Assembly (NCBI RefSeq): GCF_002831685.1
Contig: NZ_CP025119.1
Span: forward strand, 2,676,001-2,740,000
Origin: Polaribacter sp. ALD11
GTDB lineage: Bacteria > Bacteroidota > Bacteroidia > Flavobacteriales > Flavobacteriaceae
Length of the DNA stretch: 64,000 nucleotides
Direction of reading: 5' to 3'
Part shown: piece after piece, positions 25,585-34,756 of the stretch
How the letters are laid out: each line of letters starts with the position of its first letter
Numbering within the stretch: position 1 is the stretch's first letter
The notes under the pieces: model-generated
Databases searched by the model: none
What the model was told of the DNA's origin: nothing
What the model saw: the letters and a program-made list of their open reading frames with translations, nothing else
Translations under genes and position numbers: made by a program

Positions 25585-26232
25585 TTAATTAATTGTGTTT
25601 AAGGATTTTCTAAAGTTTTTATACCATTCTGTAAAAATTAAGATTTGATAAACTAAATAAATAAAGGCATTTAAGAGCCAAATATAATTTTTGAAAGAAT
25701 GTTCTGAAGTTGAACCGTTAATAAGATTACCAACAGAGAATAAAAAAGTACTAGAAATTAAATAAATAAAAACACCAGAATTTAGATAAATAAATTTTTT
25801 TGTAGCATTTAAGTTTTCTGAAAAGAATAAGATAGAATAGAAGACTAAAGGTAAAGAGGTTATGATGACTTCTGTTAAATTAAATTTAAAATAATCTAGA
25901 GGGTTTATATAATAAATTATAATAATTAAAAAAGGGATGATAAATAAGAATAGGTTAATTAATCTTTTTTTAATTTTAGATTTTAAGATAGATTTATAAA
26001 AAAAACTCAAAAATAAAAATTGCCCCACAAAATAATAATGAGATAAAAAAAGATTAGATATTTGTTGACGACTTAAATAGGAAACACGCATTTGTAGAAT
26101 AAGACAAAACAAAAGATAATAACAGATTATTTTAAAAGCTATCGATTTTTGTCGATAGCTTTTAAAATAAAGAATTGTATTAAGAGCTAAAATAAAATAG
26201 CCTAAATATATTAATACATATTTAAAAGTCAT
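25585..26232 (-). CDS. Polytopic membrane protein of unknown function
   Basis: A 215-residue protein with about seven hydrophobic segments (for example YVLIYLGYFILALNTILYF, LFLFIIPFLIIIIYYI and FIYLISSTFLFSVGNLI) and short charged loops. I do not recognise a named family and see no catalytic motif. Its start codon overlaps the stop of the upstream gene by one base (TAATG), so the two are translationally coupled. It lies directly upstream of the two-component operon and may serve as the sensor that the kinase lacks; that role is inferred only from position. Confidence 0.75.
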   Translation of the reverse strand: MTFKYVLIYLGYFILALNTILYFKSYRQKSIAFKIICYYLLFCLILQMRVSYLSRQQISNLFLSHYYFVGQFLFLSFFYKSILKSKIKKRLINLFLFIIPFLIIIIYYINPLDYFKFNLTEVIITSLPLVFYSILFFSENLNATKKFIYLNSGVFIYLISSTFLFSVGNLINGSTSEHSFKNYIWLLNAFIYLVYQILIFTEWYKNFRKSLNTIN

Positions 26233-26633
26233 TAATTAGGGCCATTTAAAGGGCTATCTGGATCACAACTAGATGGACAAGGCTCTGAAAAATCGTAAAT
26301 TTCTCCACCTTCATCATCTAAACTAATTCCGTCTAAAGAAGAAATCATGTCTTTACCATTTTTATCTACACCAACAATCATTAGTTTTTCTATATATACA
26401 TTTTCACCTTCAACTTTTAATTTTTCTACACCAATATAAGCTCTAACACTTGCGGCACCTTCTAAAATAGCTTCTTTTAAATCTTTTAAAGGAATGTTAA
26501 AAGCTCTACAGTCTTGATGTGCGTTATAAGAAGACTCCATTGTACGCCATCTTTTAGTCCATTCTTTTGCAGTTTTTAAACTAATAGTGTTTCTAGGGTT
26601 CGGTTTTGGTACGTCGTTTGGTTGTTTTTCCAT
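26232..26633 (-). CDS. Small cytoplasmic protein of unknown function
   Basis: A 133-residue protein without signal peptide or membrane segment. The N-terminus is charged (ISLKTAKEWTKRWRTMESSY), the middle contains IPLKDLKEAILEGAASVRAY, and the C-terminal tail is acidic and ends FSEPCPSSCDPDSPLNGPN with a CPxxC motif. I do not recognise the family. It is the first gene of a two-gene unit with the membrane protein. An AGGT-N6-ACCT palindrome and a near-consensus -7 box lie upstream (26676-26747) with the same spacing as at the collar genes, which ties it to the same regulation. Confidence 0.75.
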   Translation of the reverse strand: MEKQPNDVPKPNPRNTISLKTAKEWTKRWRTMESSYNAHQDCRAFNIPLKDLKEAILEGAASVRAYIGVEKLKVEGENVYIEKLMIVGVDKNGKDMISSLDGISLDDEGGEIYDFSEPCPSSCDPDSPLNGPN

Positions 26634-26675
26634 GTTAAATAGTTTTAAAATTTATAAAAAAGTTTGATTAGATGA

Positions 26676-26747
26676 TAAAACTAAATAAAAATAAATAGAA
26701 ACGATGTCTTAATACCTGTATTTTAATGTAAAACAGGTGTTTTCACC
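26676..26747 (-). promoter_or_regulatory. Promoter and operator-like palindrome of the 26633 gene
   Basis: GGTGTTTTCACC at 26736-26747 is a palindromic variant of the locus operator (flanked by A and T as in the others). It lies 53 bp upstream of TAGTTTTA on the minus strand (26683-26676), seven of eight positions to TAnnTTTG, and 103 bp before the start codon. Confidence 0.5.
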
Positions 26748-26816
26748 TATTTTATAAATTAATATTTTTAGGTGTTATACTTTATTCAATATTTAAAAAT
26801 TGTGTAATTTCGTACC

Positions 26817-28610
26817 ATGTCTGCATCTTTAGAACTTCAAGTAAAAACCTTACCAAATGAACCGGGTGTTTATCAGTATTTTGATAAAAACGATGTAATT
26901 ATTTACGTTGGTAAAGCTAAAAATTTAAAGAAAAGGGTTTCTTCTTACTTCAATAAAAATCATGAAAATGGTAAAACTAGAGTTCTAGTAAAAAAAATTG
27001 TACAGATAAAACATATTGTTGTAGATACAGAAACAGACGCTTTATTATTAGAGAATAACCTAATAAAAAAATACAAACCACGTTACAATATTCTATTAAA
27101 AGACGATAAAAGTTACCCTTGGTTGTGTATTAAAAAAGAACGTTTTCCTAGAATTTTTATGACCCGTAGCGTTATAAAAGATGGTTCAGAATATTTTGGC
27201 CCTTATACATCTATTAGAACGGTTAGAGTTTTATTAGATTTAATAAAAGAGCTGTATCCGTTAAGAACTTGTAATTACGATTTAAGTTATCAGAATATAA
27301 ATGAAGGCAAATATAAAGTCTGTTTAGAATATCATTTAAAAAATTGCAAAGGTGCTTGTGAAGGCTTAGAAACCGAAAGTCATTATAACAATTCTATTAA
27401 AGAAATTAGAAATATTATTAAAGGGAATTTTAAAGAAAGTTTAGATAAGTTTCAAGAAATGATGTTAGATTTTGCAGAAAAAATGGAGTTTGAGGAGGCA
27501 CAGAAAATTAAAGAAAAACTTGATTTATTAGGTAATTATCAATCAAAAAGTACCATTATAAATCCGTCTATAAATAACGTAGACGTTTTTTCTATTATTT
27601 CTGATGAAACCCATGGTTATGCAAATTTTTTAAAGATTTCTAATGGATCTATTATTCAATCTCACACTACAGAAATTAAGAAAAAATTAGATGAAACAGA
27701 TAAAGAGTTATTAGAGCTTTTTATTGTTGAAATAAGACAGCGTTTCAATTCTCAATCGCCAGAAATTTATGCACCTTTTAAAGTGAATATGGGTGAAAGT
27801 GTAAAAGTTACGGTTCCTAAATTAGGAGACAAAAAACGCATTGTAGAACTGTCTGAAAGAAATGCAAAATATTATAGAATGGAGCAATTTAAGCAAGTAC
27901 AAATTGTAGATCCAGACAGGCATGTGAAACGGATAATGGCGCAAATGAAAAAAGATTTACGTCTTTCTGTAGAGCCACGTCATATAGAATGTTTCGATAA
28001 CTCGAATATTCAAGGAACACACCCTGTTGCAGCTTGCGTAGTTTTTAGAGACGGAAAACCAAGTAAAAAAGAATACCGCCATTACAATATAAAAACGGTT
28101 GTTGGGCCCGATGACTTTGGTTCTATGGAAGAGGTGGTTTATAGAAGATATAAGCGTTTGTTAGAAGAAGAACAGTCTTTGCCACAATTAATTATTGTAG
28201 ATGGAGGAAAAGGACAATTATCATCTGCATTAAAAAGTTTAGAGGTTTTAGGTTTGCGAGGTAAAATTGCTATCATTGGTATTGCGAAAAGGTTAGAAGA
28301 AATTTATTACCCAGATGATCCGATTCCTTTGTATTTAGATAAAAAGTCTGAAACATTAAAGATTACTCAGTATTTAAGAAACGAAGCACATAGATTTGGA
28401 ATTACGTTTCACCGAAATAAACGGAGTAAAAGTGCTATAAAATCTGAGTTAGAGCAAATTCCGGATGTAGGAGCACAGACAATTACAACTTTATTGCGTA
28501 AATTTAAGTCGGCAAAACGTGTTAAAGAAGCTTCTTTAGAGGATTTAAAAATAGAAATTGGCCATTCTAGGGCTATGAAAGTGTACGAATATTATCACCA
28601 AAAGAAATAA
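26817..28610 (+). CDS. uvrC: Excinuclease ABC subunit C
   Basis: Nucleotide-excision-repair endonuclease that makes both incisions in the UvrB-DNA complex. The 597-residue protein has the N-terminal GIY-YIG nuclease (PGVYQYFDKNDVIIYVGKAK), the UvrB-interacting UVR motif near 215-230 (KMEFEEAQKIKEKLDLL), the RNase H-like C-terminal nuclease (ECFDNSNIQGTHPVAACVVF, IIVDGGKGQLSSA) and a terminal helix-hairpin-helix (LEQIPDVGAQTITTLLRKF). Length and order are those of full-length UvrC. Its stop overlaps the next start codon (TAATG), so the patatin-like gene is coupled to it. Confidence 0.98.
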   Translation: MSASLELQVKTLPNEPGVYQYFDKNDVIIYVGKAKNLKKRVSSYFNKNHENGKTRVLVKKIVQIKHIVVDTETDALLLENNLIKKYKPRYNILLKDDKSYPWLCIKKERFPRIFMTRSVIKDGSEYFGPYTSIRTVRVLLDLIKELYPLRTCNYDLSYQNINEGKYKVCLEYHLKNCKGACEGLETESHYNNSIKEIRNIIKGNFKESLDKFQEMMLDFAEKMEFEEAQKIKEKLDLLGNYQSKSTIINPSINNVDVFSIISDETHGYANFLKISNGSIIQSHTTEIKKKLDETDKELLELFIVEIRQRFNSQSPEIYAPFKVNMGESVKVTVPKLGDKKRIVELSERNAKYYRMEQFKQVQIVDPDRHVKRIMAQMKKDLRLSVEPRHIECFDNSNIQGTHPVAACVVFRDGKPSKKEYRHYNIKTVVGPDDFGSMEEVVYRRYKRLLEEEQSLPQLIIVDGGKGQLSSALKSLEVLGLRGKIAIIGIAKRLEEIYYPDDPIPLYLDKKSETLKITQYLRNEAHRFGITFHRNKRSKSAIKSELEQIPDVGAQTITTLLRKFKSAKRVKEASLEDLKIEIGHSRAMKVYEYYHQKK

Positions 28611-30808
28611 TGAAAAAGAAATTAATTTACTTGTTTTTAATTTTTACAACCGTAATTTTTAGTCAAAATAAGCAACCTAAGGTTGGTTTGGTTTTAAGTG
28701 GTGGTGGAGCCAAAGGATTTGCACATATTGGTGTTTTAAAAGCAATAGACAAAGCTGGTATACAAATAGATTATGTTGGTGGTACAAGTATGGGTGCTAT
28801 TATTGGTGGTTTATATGCTGCGGGCTATTCTGCAAACCAAATAGAAGAAGTTATTTTAAAAACAGATTTTTTAACGTTGATTAGAGATCGCTTACCAAGA
28901 AATTCAGAAACTTTTTTTGAAAAAGAATTTGGAGAGAAAACAGTAATTACGCTTCCTGTAAATAAAGGGAAAATAGGATTACCAAGAGCAATTTCTAAAG
29001 GACAAAATGTATTAAATCTATTATTAGAATTATTCGATTCTGTAGACGGAAATCAAGATTTCTCTAAACTTCCTATTCCTTTTTTCTGTATTGCTACAGA
29101 TGTAGAAAATGGTTCTCCGGTAATATTAGAGAGTGGTTCTTTACCAATTGCTTTAAGAGCTAGTGGTTCTTTTCCATCACTTTTAAACCCCGTCGAAGTT
29201 GAAGGTAAGCTTTTAGTTGATGGTGGTATTGCAAATAATTTTCCTGTAAGTATTATGAAAGACAAAGGAATGGATATTGTAATTGGCGTAGATGTCGAAG
29301 GAAAATTATTTCAGAAAGAAAAAATTAATTCTGTAGTTGCTTTGTTAAATCAGATTATGAGTTACCAGATGTATCGCAAATCAGATGAAGAAATAAAAAA
29401 GTTAGATGTCTATATTCATCCAGAAATATTTAATTATAACGTGGTAGATTTTGACAAAAAAAATGAAATTCTAGAAAAAGGAACTGTTGAAGCAGAGAAA
29501 TTTGCAAAAGTTTTTGAAGAAATAGCAGCGAAACAAACTGTGAAAAAGAAAAGAAAAACGATCAAATTTAGTACAGAGAGGTTATTAATATCAAGTATTG
29601 GTATACAAGGAGCATCTAATTACACTAGAGCTTATGTTTTAGGTAAGTTAAATATTAAAGAAGGAGATAGTTTATCTAGAGCTGACATTACTAAAAAAAT
29701 ACACCTGCTCTCTGCAACAAGAAATTATAATAGAATTGAATACAATTTAATTAAAAAAATAAAAGGTAGTTATTTATTAGATTTTCAATTAAAAGAATCT
29801 AATGAAAATGCCAATTTAAAGCTTGGTGTTCATTATGATTTATTGTATAAATCTAGTGTTTTGGCAAATTATAATCAAAAACATTTATTTAAAAATAATG
29901 ATTTATTTTCTTTAAATATGATTTTAGGAGATAACTTAAGGTACAACTTAACTTATTTTGTAGATAATGGTTTTTATATAAGTTATGGTTTTAGATCTAG
30001 ATATAACCATTTTAGAAGTAACTCTAAATTTAATCAGGTTTCTGGCTTACCAAACGTAAGTAGTATTAATTTGAGTTATTCAGACCTTAGCAATCAAGTA
30101 TTTTTTCAAACAACATTTAATAGAAAGTTTGCGTTGGGTTTGGGTGCGGAGCATAAATGGTTAAAAGCTTCTACAGAAACACTAGCTTCTACAACAAGCC
30201 CCGAAACAATTCTAGATAAAAGTAATTATTTAAGTGCTTTTGGGTATTTAAAATTAGATACGTATAATAAAAAATATTTTGCAACTAAAGGGTATTTTGC
30301 TGACTTAAATTTTAAATGGTATGTAGCTTCATCTGACTATAATAACGATTTTAGAATGTTTTCTCAAGCAAAAGGTACCTTGGGTTTTGCAACAACTCTT
30401 GCAGACCGGTTTACATTTCAAATGACAAGTGAAGCAGGTTTTACGCTTGGTAGCCCAACTTCTAATACATTCGATTTTTACCTTGGTGGTTATAATCAGA
30501 ATTATATAAACACCTTTGTTTCTATGTACGGTTATAAGTTTTCAGATTTATCTGATAACTCCTTTATAAAAACGCAGTTAGATTTAAGATACAGAGTTGG
30601 AAGCTCACATTACTTTTCATTAATAGCAAACTATGCAAGGTTAGAGGATAATGTTTTTAGAGATATTAATCTTTTTGATAATATAAAATCTGGATACGCA
30701 GTTGGTTACAGTTATGATTCCTTTTTGGGGCCTATAGAGCTAAAATATAGTTGGACACCAGATCATACAGAAGGGTATTGGTTGTTTAATTTAGGGTTTT
30801 GGTTTTAA
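28610..30808 (+). CDS. Patatin-like phospholipase with POTRA and outer-membrane beta-barrel
   Basis: A 732-residue protein with signal peptide (LIYLFLIFTTVIFSQ), a patatin domain (about 25-310) with the oxyanion motif SGGGAKGFAHIG, the nucleophile GGTSMGA and the DGGIANNFPV dyad Asp, then a POTRA-like segment (about 320-390) and a C-terminal BamA/Omp85-type beta-barrel ending in an aromatic residue (FNLGFWF). This is the layout of PlpD-type autotransported phospholipases, so the lipase domain would be carried to or across the outer membrane. It is coupled to uvrC by a one-base overlap, which is common in Bacteroidota and need not mean a shared function. Confidence 0.93.
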   Translation: MKKKLIYLFLIFTTVIFSQNKQPKVGLVLSGGGAKGFAHIGVLKAIDKAGIQIDYVGGTSMGAIIGGLYAAGYSANQIEEVILKTDFLTLIRDRLPRNSETFFEKEFGEKTVITLPVNKGKIGLPRAISKGQNVLNLLLELFDSVDGNQDFSKLPIPFFCIATDVENGSPVILESGSLPIALRASGSFPSLLNPVEVEGKLLVDGGIANNFPVSIMKDKGMDIVIGVDVEGKLFQKEKINSVVALLNQIMSYQMYRKSDEEIKKLDVYIHPEIFNYNVVDFDKKNEILEKGTVEAEKFAKVFEEIAAKQTVKKKRKTIKFSTERLLISSIGIQGASNYTRAYVLGKLNIKEGDSLSRADITKKIHLLSATRNYNRIEYNLIKKIKGSYLLDFQLKESNENANLKLGVHYDLLYKSSVLANYNQKHLFKNNDLFSLNMILGDNLRYNLTYFVDNGFYISYGFRSRYNHFRSNSKFNQVSGLPNVSSINLSYSDLSNQVFFQTTFNRKFALGLGAEHKWLKASTETLASTTSPETILDKSNYLSAFGYLKLDTYNKKYFATKGYFADLNFKWYVASSDYNNDFRMFSQAKGTLGFATTLADRFTFQMTSEAGFTLGSPTSNTFDFYLGGYNQNYINTFVSMYGYKFSDLSDNSFIKTQLDLRYRVGSSHYFSLIANYARLEDNVFRDINLFDNIKSGYAVGYSYDSFLGPIELKYSWTPDHTEGYWLFNLGFWF

Positions 30809-30820
30809 ATAAAACGCATA

Positions 30821-30852
30821 AAAAAAACCATGAAATTCATCATGGTTTTTTT
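30821..30852. terminator. Bidirectional terminator between the patatin and PiT genes
   Basis: A 13-bp stem (AAAAAAACCATGA with its complement) and a 6-nt loop, with A and T runs on both sides, lies between two convergent genes and can serve both. Confidence 0.9.
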
Positions 30853-30874
30853 AAAGTTATATAATGTTTAAACT

Positions 30875-33127
30875 CTAATTATTCTGTTTTGTACTTAAAT
30901 AGAATTCTTCATATGTGTTTAAGAGGTTCATTAAAGCAGAAATTAAATCTTTTGTTTCTAATAACAAACTAAAATAAAGTGTTGTGTTTTTAGGACTTGT
31001 TTCATCTGTTCTAATTCTTGCTACTTGCTTTTCTATAGATGCGGATACATTTTTGAATAACTCTTGCTTCTCGATTAAAATATCACTTAAATTATCAAAA
31101 GTTCTTTTTTCAAAAACATCTGCAACTTTTAATAATAAAGAAGACAATTCTTCATCTATATGCTTTAAATCTTTTAACTGACCTTTCTTTAAATTTTTAT
31201 GATTGTTGTTTACGTGTTTGTAACTTGCTCTAGAGATATAACTAATAGACTGTGCAACATCTTGTAAATAACCTAAGACCATAATATAAAACCTACTTGC
31301 TTGTACAGAGGTTTCGTCTAAAGATTTAATAAAATAGAAAACACCGTCTTTTAATCCGTCTATCTCATCATTTAATTTACCAACATGTTTATCTGTTTTA
31401 CGTAATTTATTTAAATCATGATTTGCTAAATCGTTTACAACATTAGTGTATAATTTATTTACTCTATCTGCAACACCCGAAATATGATCTGCACTTTCTT
31501 CTATTACACCATTTATTGTAATTAACTCCGCTCTTTCTATATATACCTGTTTTTTCTCTTCTTTTGTTTTTCTTCTGTGAATTAAAGAGTTTCTTCCAAT
31601 TAAAAAAGCAACAACTGCTAATAAAATAGGAATCATAACCATGTCCCAGCTAATTAAATAAGCAACTAAGGCCGCGGCTAAGAATGCTGTTATTGCAGTT
31701 AGAAACCAACCACCAATTACATTTAAAACACCAGCTACTCTATATACTGCGCTTTCTCTTCCCCAAGCTCTATCTGCTAAAGAAGTACCCATAGCCACCA
31801 TAAATGTTACATAAGTTGTAGATAATGGTAGTTTCATAGAGGTTGCAATAGATATTAAAATACCAGCAACAATTAAATTTACAGAAGCTCTTACTAAATC
31901 GAAAGCAGGTAACTCGTATGTTTTATCTTTTGGTAATTCTATTACAGGTTTTGTAAACTTAGAGTCTATATATGCTAAGGTAGGTTTTGGTAAAATGTAT
32001 CTAATTCCTACATTTATTGCCATAGCAGTTCTTACGGTAACTCTAGATAGCGGGTTTGGTTTAAATTTCTCGTGTCCTTCCCCTTGTCTAGATAAATCGA
32101 TACCTGTTTTAATAACGTTCTGTGCTTTACTAGAGGTCCATAATGTTACTACCATAACAGCACCAGCAACAAGTAATAACCAAACATTAGATGGTACTTT
32201 TTTAGCTAAAACACCCATTGAAAAAGCATCTGCTGCAACACCAGAAACTTCCCAAGCTTGGTAAGAGTTCCATGCTGCAATTGGTACGCCAACAAAGTTT
32301 ACCAAATCATTACCAGAAAATGCCATTGCTAAAGAGAAGGTTCCAATACCAATAATTAATTTTAAGATATTTACTTTAAACGCTTGTATTAATATTTGTG
32401 AAATAACTGACCAAACAAGAAAACTTCCCGCAATAATTGTTAATGTATTTCCTTCAATTAAAAACTTTACATCTTTATAAAAAGGAGTTCCTTTCATTCC
32501 TTTTATAATGATGAAATAAGTAATTGCTGTTATAGCGAAACCACCAAATAAAGCACTTATGTATGTTGGTCTTTTATCAAAATTAAATGAATATATTAGT
32601 CTAGAAACAAACTGAACAATAGCACCAATTGAAAATGCAACAATTACAGAAAGGAGAATTCCTAGAATAATTTTAGTTGCTGTTTCGTGGTTTATGTAGT
32701 TCCAAATATCGCTAAAAGAATGTGCATCATTTGCAGAAATTTTTATTAAAGAAATACAAACCGCTGCTCCTAATAATTCAAAAACAATAGAAACTGTTGT
32801 AGAAGTGGGCATTCCTAAAGAATTAAAAATATCTAGTAAAAGAATATCTGTAATCATTACCGCCATAAAGATGAACATGATGTCTTGAAACATAAACATG
32901 CTAGGATTAAAAATACCTTTACGTGCAACTTCCATCATACCGCTAGAAGTAATAGCTCCCATGAATACACCCAAACTAGCAATAATCATAATATTTCTTA
33001 CTGATATTGCTTTAGATCCAATTGCTGAATTTAAAAAGTTAACAGCATCATTACTAACTCCTACTACTAAATCTACTATAGCTAAAACAGCTAGAGCTAC
33101 TAACATTAAAATATATGGATCTCCCAT
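30875..33127 (-). CDS. PiT-family inorganic phosphate transporter with C-terminal DUF47/PhoU-like domain
   Basis: A 750-residue inner-membrane symporter. Both PiT signatures are present: VGVSNDAVNFLNSAIGSKAI near residue 22 and FSGNDLVNFVGVPIAAW near residue 270. About a dozen hydrophobic helices span residues 1-525. The last 210 residues form a helical cytoplasmic domain resembling DUF47/PhoU-like proteins, usually encoded as a separate gene (pit accessory protein), so this is a fused form. It lies 80 bp after the OprP-like porin gene, in the same direction, making a two-step phosphate uptake unit across outer and inner membranes. Confidence 0.93.
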   Translation of the reverse strand: MGDPYILMLVALAVLAIVDLVVGVSNDAVNFLNSAIGSKAISVRNIMIIASLGVFMGAITSSGMMEVARKGIFNPSMFMFQDIMFIFMAVMITDILLLDIFNSLGMPTSTTVSIVFELLGAAVCISLIKISANDAHSFSDIWNYINHETATKIILGILLSVIVAFSIGAIVQFVSRLIYSFNFDKRPTYISALFGGFAITAITYFIIIKGMKGTPFYKDVKFLIEGNTLTIIAGSFLVWSVISQILIQAFKVNILKLIIGIGTFSLAMAFSGNDLVNFVGVPIAAWNSYQAWEVSGVAADAFSMGVLAKKVPSNVWLLLVAGAVMVVTLWTSSKAQNVIKTGIDLSRQGEGHEKFKPNPLSRVTVRTAMAINVGIRYILPKPTLAYIDSKFTKPVIELPKDKTYELPAFDLVRASVNLIVAGILISIATSMKLPLSTTYVTFMVAMGTSLADRAWGRESAVYRVAGVLNVIGGWFLTAITAFLAAALVAYLISWDMVMIPILLAVVAFLIGRNSLIHRRKTKEEKKQVYIERAELITINGVIEESADHISGVADRVNKLYTNVVNDLANHDLNKLRKTDKHVGKLNDEIDGLKDGVFYFIKSLDETSVQASRFYIMVLGYLQDVAQSISYISRASYKHVNNNHKNLKKGQLKDLKHIDEELSSLLLKVADVFEKRTFDNLSDILIEKQELFKNVSASIEKQVARIRTDETSPKNTTLYFSLLLETKDLISALMNLLNTYEEFYLSTKQNN

Positions 33128-33207
33128 TTTGTTTGATTAAATTAAGTTTTGCAAATTTACAAACACAAAAAGTTGTGAATGTTATGTTTATGTTATGTTA
33201 ACTGATA

Positions 33208-34425
33208 TTAAAAATGAATATCTACTTGCAGTCTATAAAGCAATTGATTTGCTTTAAAGCCAATGTCTGTATAGCCTACGTCTGTTTGAATTTTTAGTTT
33301 ATGGCCCGAAATATATTTAGATAGCCCTAAAGTGTATTGATTTTCTGCACCTTTTCCTGTAATATTTCTGTCTAAAGTTACGTTTGTGTAACGTGCAGAA
33401 ACTTCTACCGTTTTAGACACTAAATAACCTGTTTGTAAATTTAAGCCATTACCAATTTGTACTTCATTACCTGTTAAAGATCCGTCTGAGTTTTTTGCCA
33501 AAGCATCTGTGGCATTTCTATTTGCGTATTCTGCCATAAAAGAAAATCCTTTGTGTTTGTACATGGCGTCAATAAAAAGTGTAGATATGTTTGTTGTATA
33601 AAAACCAATGTCATTTACCATATAAGAACCTTGGTTACTTCTTGTTTTAGAGGCATTGTTATTAAAATCATATCCAAATCCGAGAGATAGTTTTGGGTGC
33701 TGTTCAAACTTTAAATCACTTCCTTTATAATCTCCTTTACTTTTAAAATCTCCGAAAGGGAATAATTCGACCCTTGTTGTGTATTGATAACCACCAATAT
33801 TTCCGGTAGTAATATTTCTTCCTTCGCCTTGTGCTATAGAAAAAATTTCTTTTACTAAAAATGTATCTGTAAGGTTAAAATAATGTCTTAATTGAATTCC
33901 AATATCTCGATCTATAGTAAATCTGCTATTTAATAGAGACCTGTCTACTTGTTGCAAGTTTGCAGATGAAATAATACGCTCTCTATTTCCTGGTAGTTTT
34001 GTTTGCCCGAACCACAAAAAAAAGTTTCCAGAGAAATTCCATTTTAAAACAGCATCTAAAATATATCTTGGAGCATTACTAGTGTATTTCGACGCACCAG
34101 ATTGGTCTCTATTAGATAAACCTAATTCAAGTTTATATTTTAATTTGGGTGAATATGCAAATCCATCAAACTTTAAACGAGATCTTCTAATTAAAAAAGA
34201 AGTAGCAGAATTAGAAAGACCATTACTAACATCCCAACTAGAAGTGGCAAGAGTTTGAAACCTTAAACCAATTTTCATAGACCAAGTACTGTCTTTTCCA
34301 ATCAAATTAAAGAGTCCTTTTCCAAATTTAGGTGCATTGGGTATATTAGTTTCTTGTGCATTAGTGCTTAGAAAAGTGCACGCACAAGCTAGCATTACTA
34401 CGTTGTGTAGTATTGGTAATCTCAT
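33208..34425 (-). CDS. Phosphate-selective porin O/P family outer-membrane protein
   Basis: A 405-residue protein. The ATG at 34425 gives a signal peptide (MRLPILHNVVMLACACTFLS, cleavage near NAQ); a TTG-initiated frame from 34449 is less likely. The body has alternating strands and family features such as SMKIGLRFQTL, RRSRLKFDGFAYSPKLKYKL, DRDIGIQLR and a C-terminal aromatic (LQVDIHF). Porin O/P proteins form trimeric anion-selective barrels. Being directly upstream of the PiT transporter supports phosphate as its substrate. A terminator-like hairpin lies upstream (34490-34521) and may act as a leader attenuator. Confidence 0.93.
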   Translation of the reverse strand: MRLPILHNVVMLACACTFLSTNAQETNIPNAPKFGKGLFNLIGKDSTWSMKIGLRFQTLATSSWDVSNGLSNSATSFLIRRSRLKFDGFAYSPKLKYKLELGLSNRDQSGASKYTSNAPRYILDAVLKWNFSGNFFLWFGQTKLPGNRERIISSANLQQVDRSLLNSRFTIDRDIGIQLRHYFNLTDTFLVKEIFSIAQGEGRNITTGNIGGYQYTTRVELFPFGDFKSKGDYKGSDLKFEQHPKLSLGFGYDFNNNASKTRSNQGSYMVNDIGFYTTNISTLFIDAMYKHKGFSFMAEYANRNATDALAKNSDGSLTGNEVQIGNGLNLQTGYLVSKTVEVSARYTNVTLDRNITGKGAENQYTLGLSKYISGHKLKIQTDVGYTDIGFKANQLLYRLQVDIHF

Positions 34426-34756
34426 AATTAATAGTTTTTGTCGCGACAAAGAACTACTAACAATGTTAAGTTAATGTTAAAATAACATTAAAAAATAAAA
34501 ACTGCCTTGGCCAAAGGCAGTAAGTCATATAAAATAGTTGACAAAAACTAATTAATTTATGATGACATTCTATCTAGAAAGATGTTACAAATATCTAGTC
34601 AATATTTAAAATTGATGTATTCTTTAAATTAATAAATTGTTAATAAATATTAAGACTTAACATATAGGTAATGTTTCAGTAATACAAGCATAATTTAAAG
34701 CTAACATATAGTTTACAAAACAAACGGACTTTTGCCGATATAAATAACGAACTATA
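34426..34756. other. Divergent intergenic region between the porin and TonB receptor genes
   Basis: This 331-bp stretch holds the start regions of two divergent genes. The only clear structure is the hairpin at 34501-34521 with a T run on the minus strand. Candidate -7 boxes (GATATTTG on the minus strand at 34595-34588) match imperfectly. No small gene was seen. Confidence 0.5.
34490..34521 (-). terminator. Terminator-like hairpin in the porin leader
   Basis: ACTGCCTT pairs with AAGGCAGT around a 5-nt loop; on the minus strand the stem is followed by TTTTTATTTTTTAA. There is no gene upstream on that strand, so it would end a short leader or a small RNA starting inside the divergent region. 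Confidence 0.6.
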
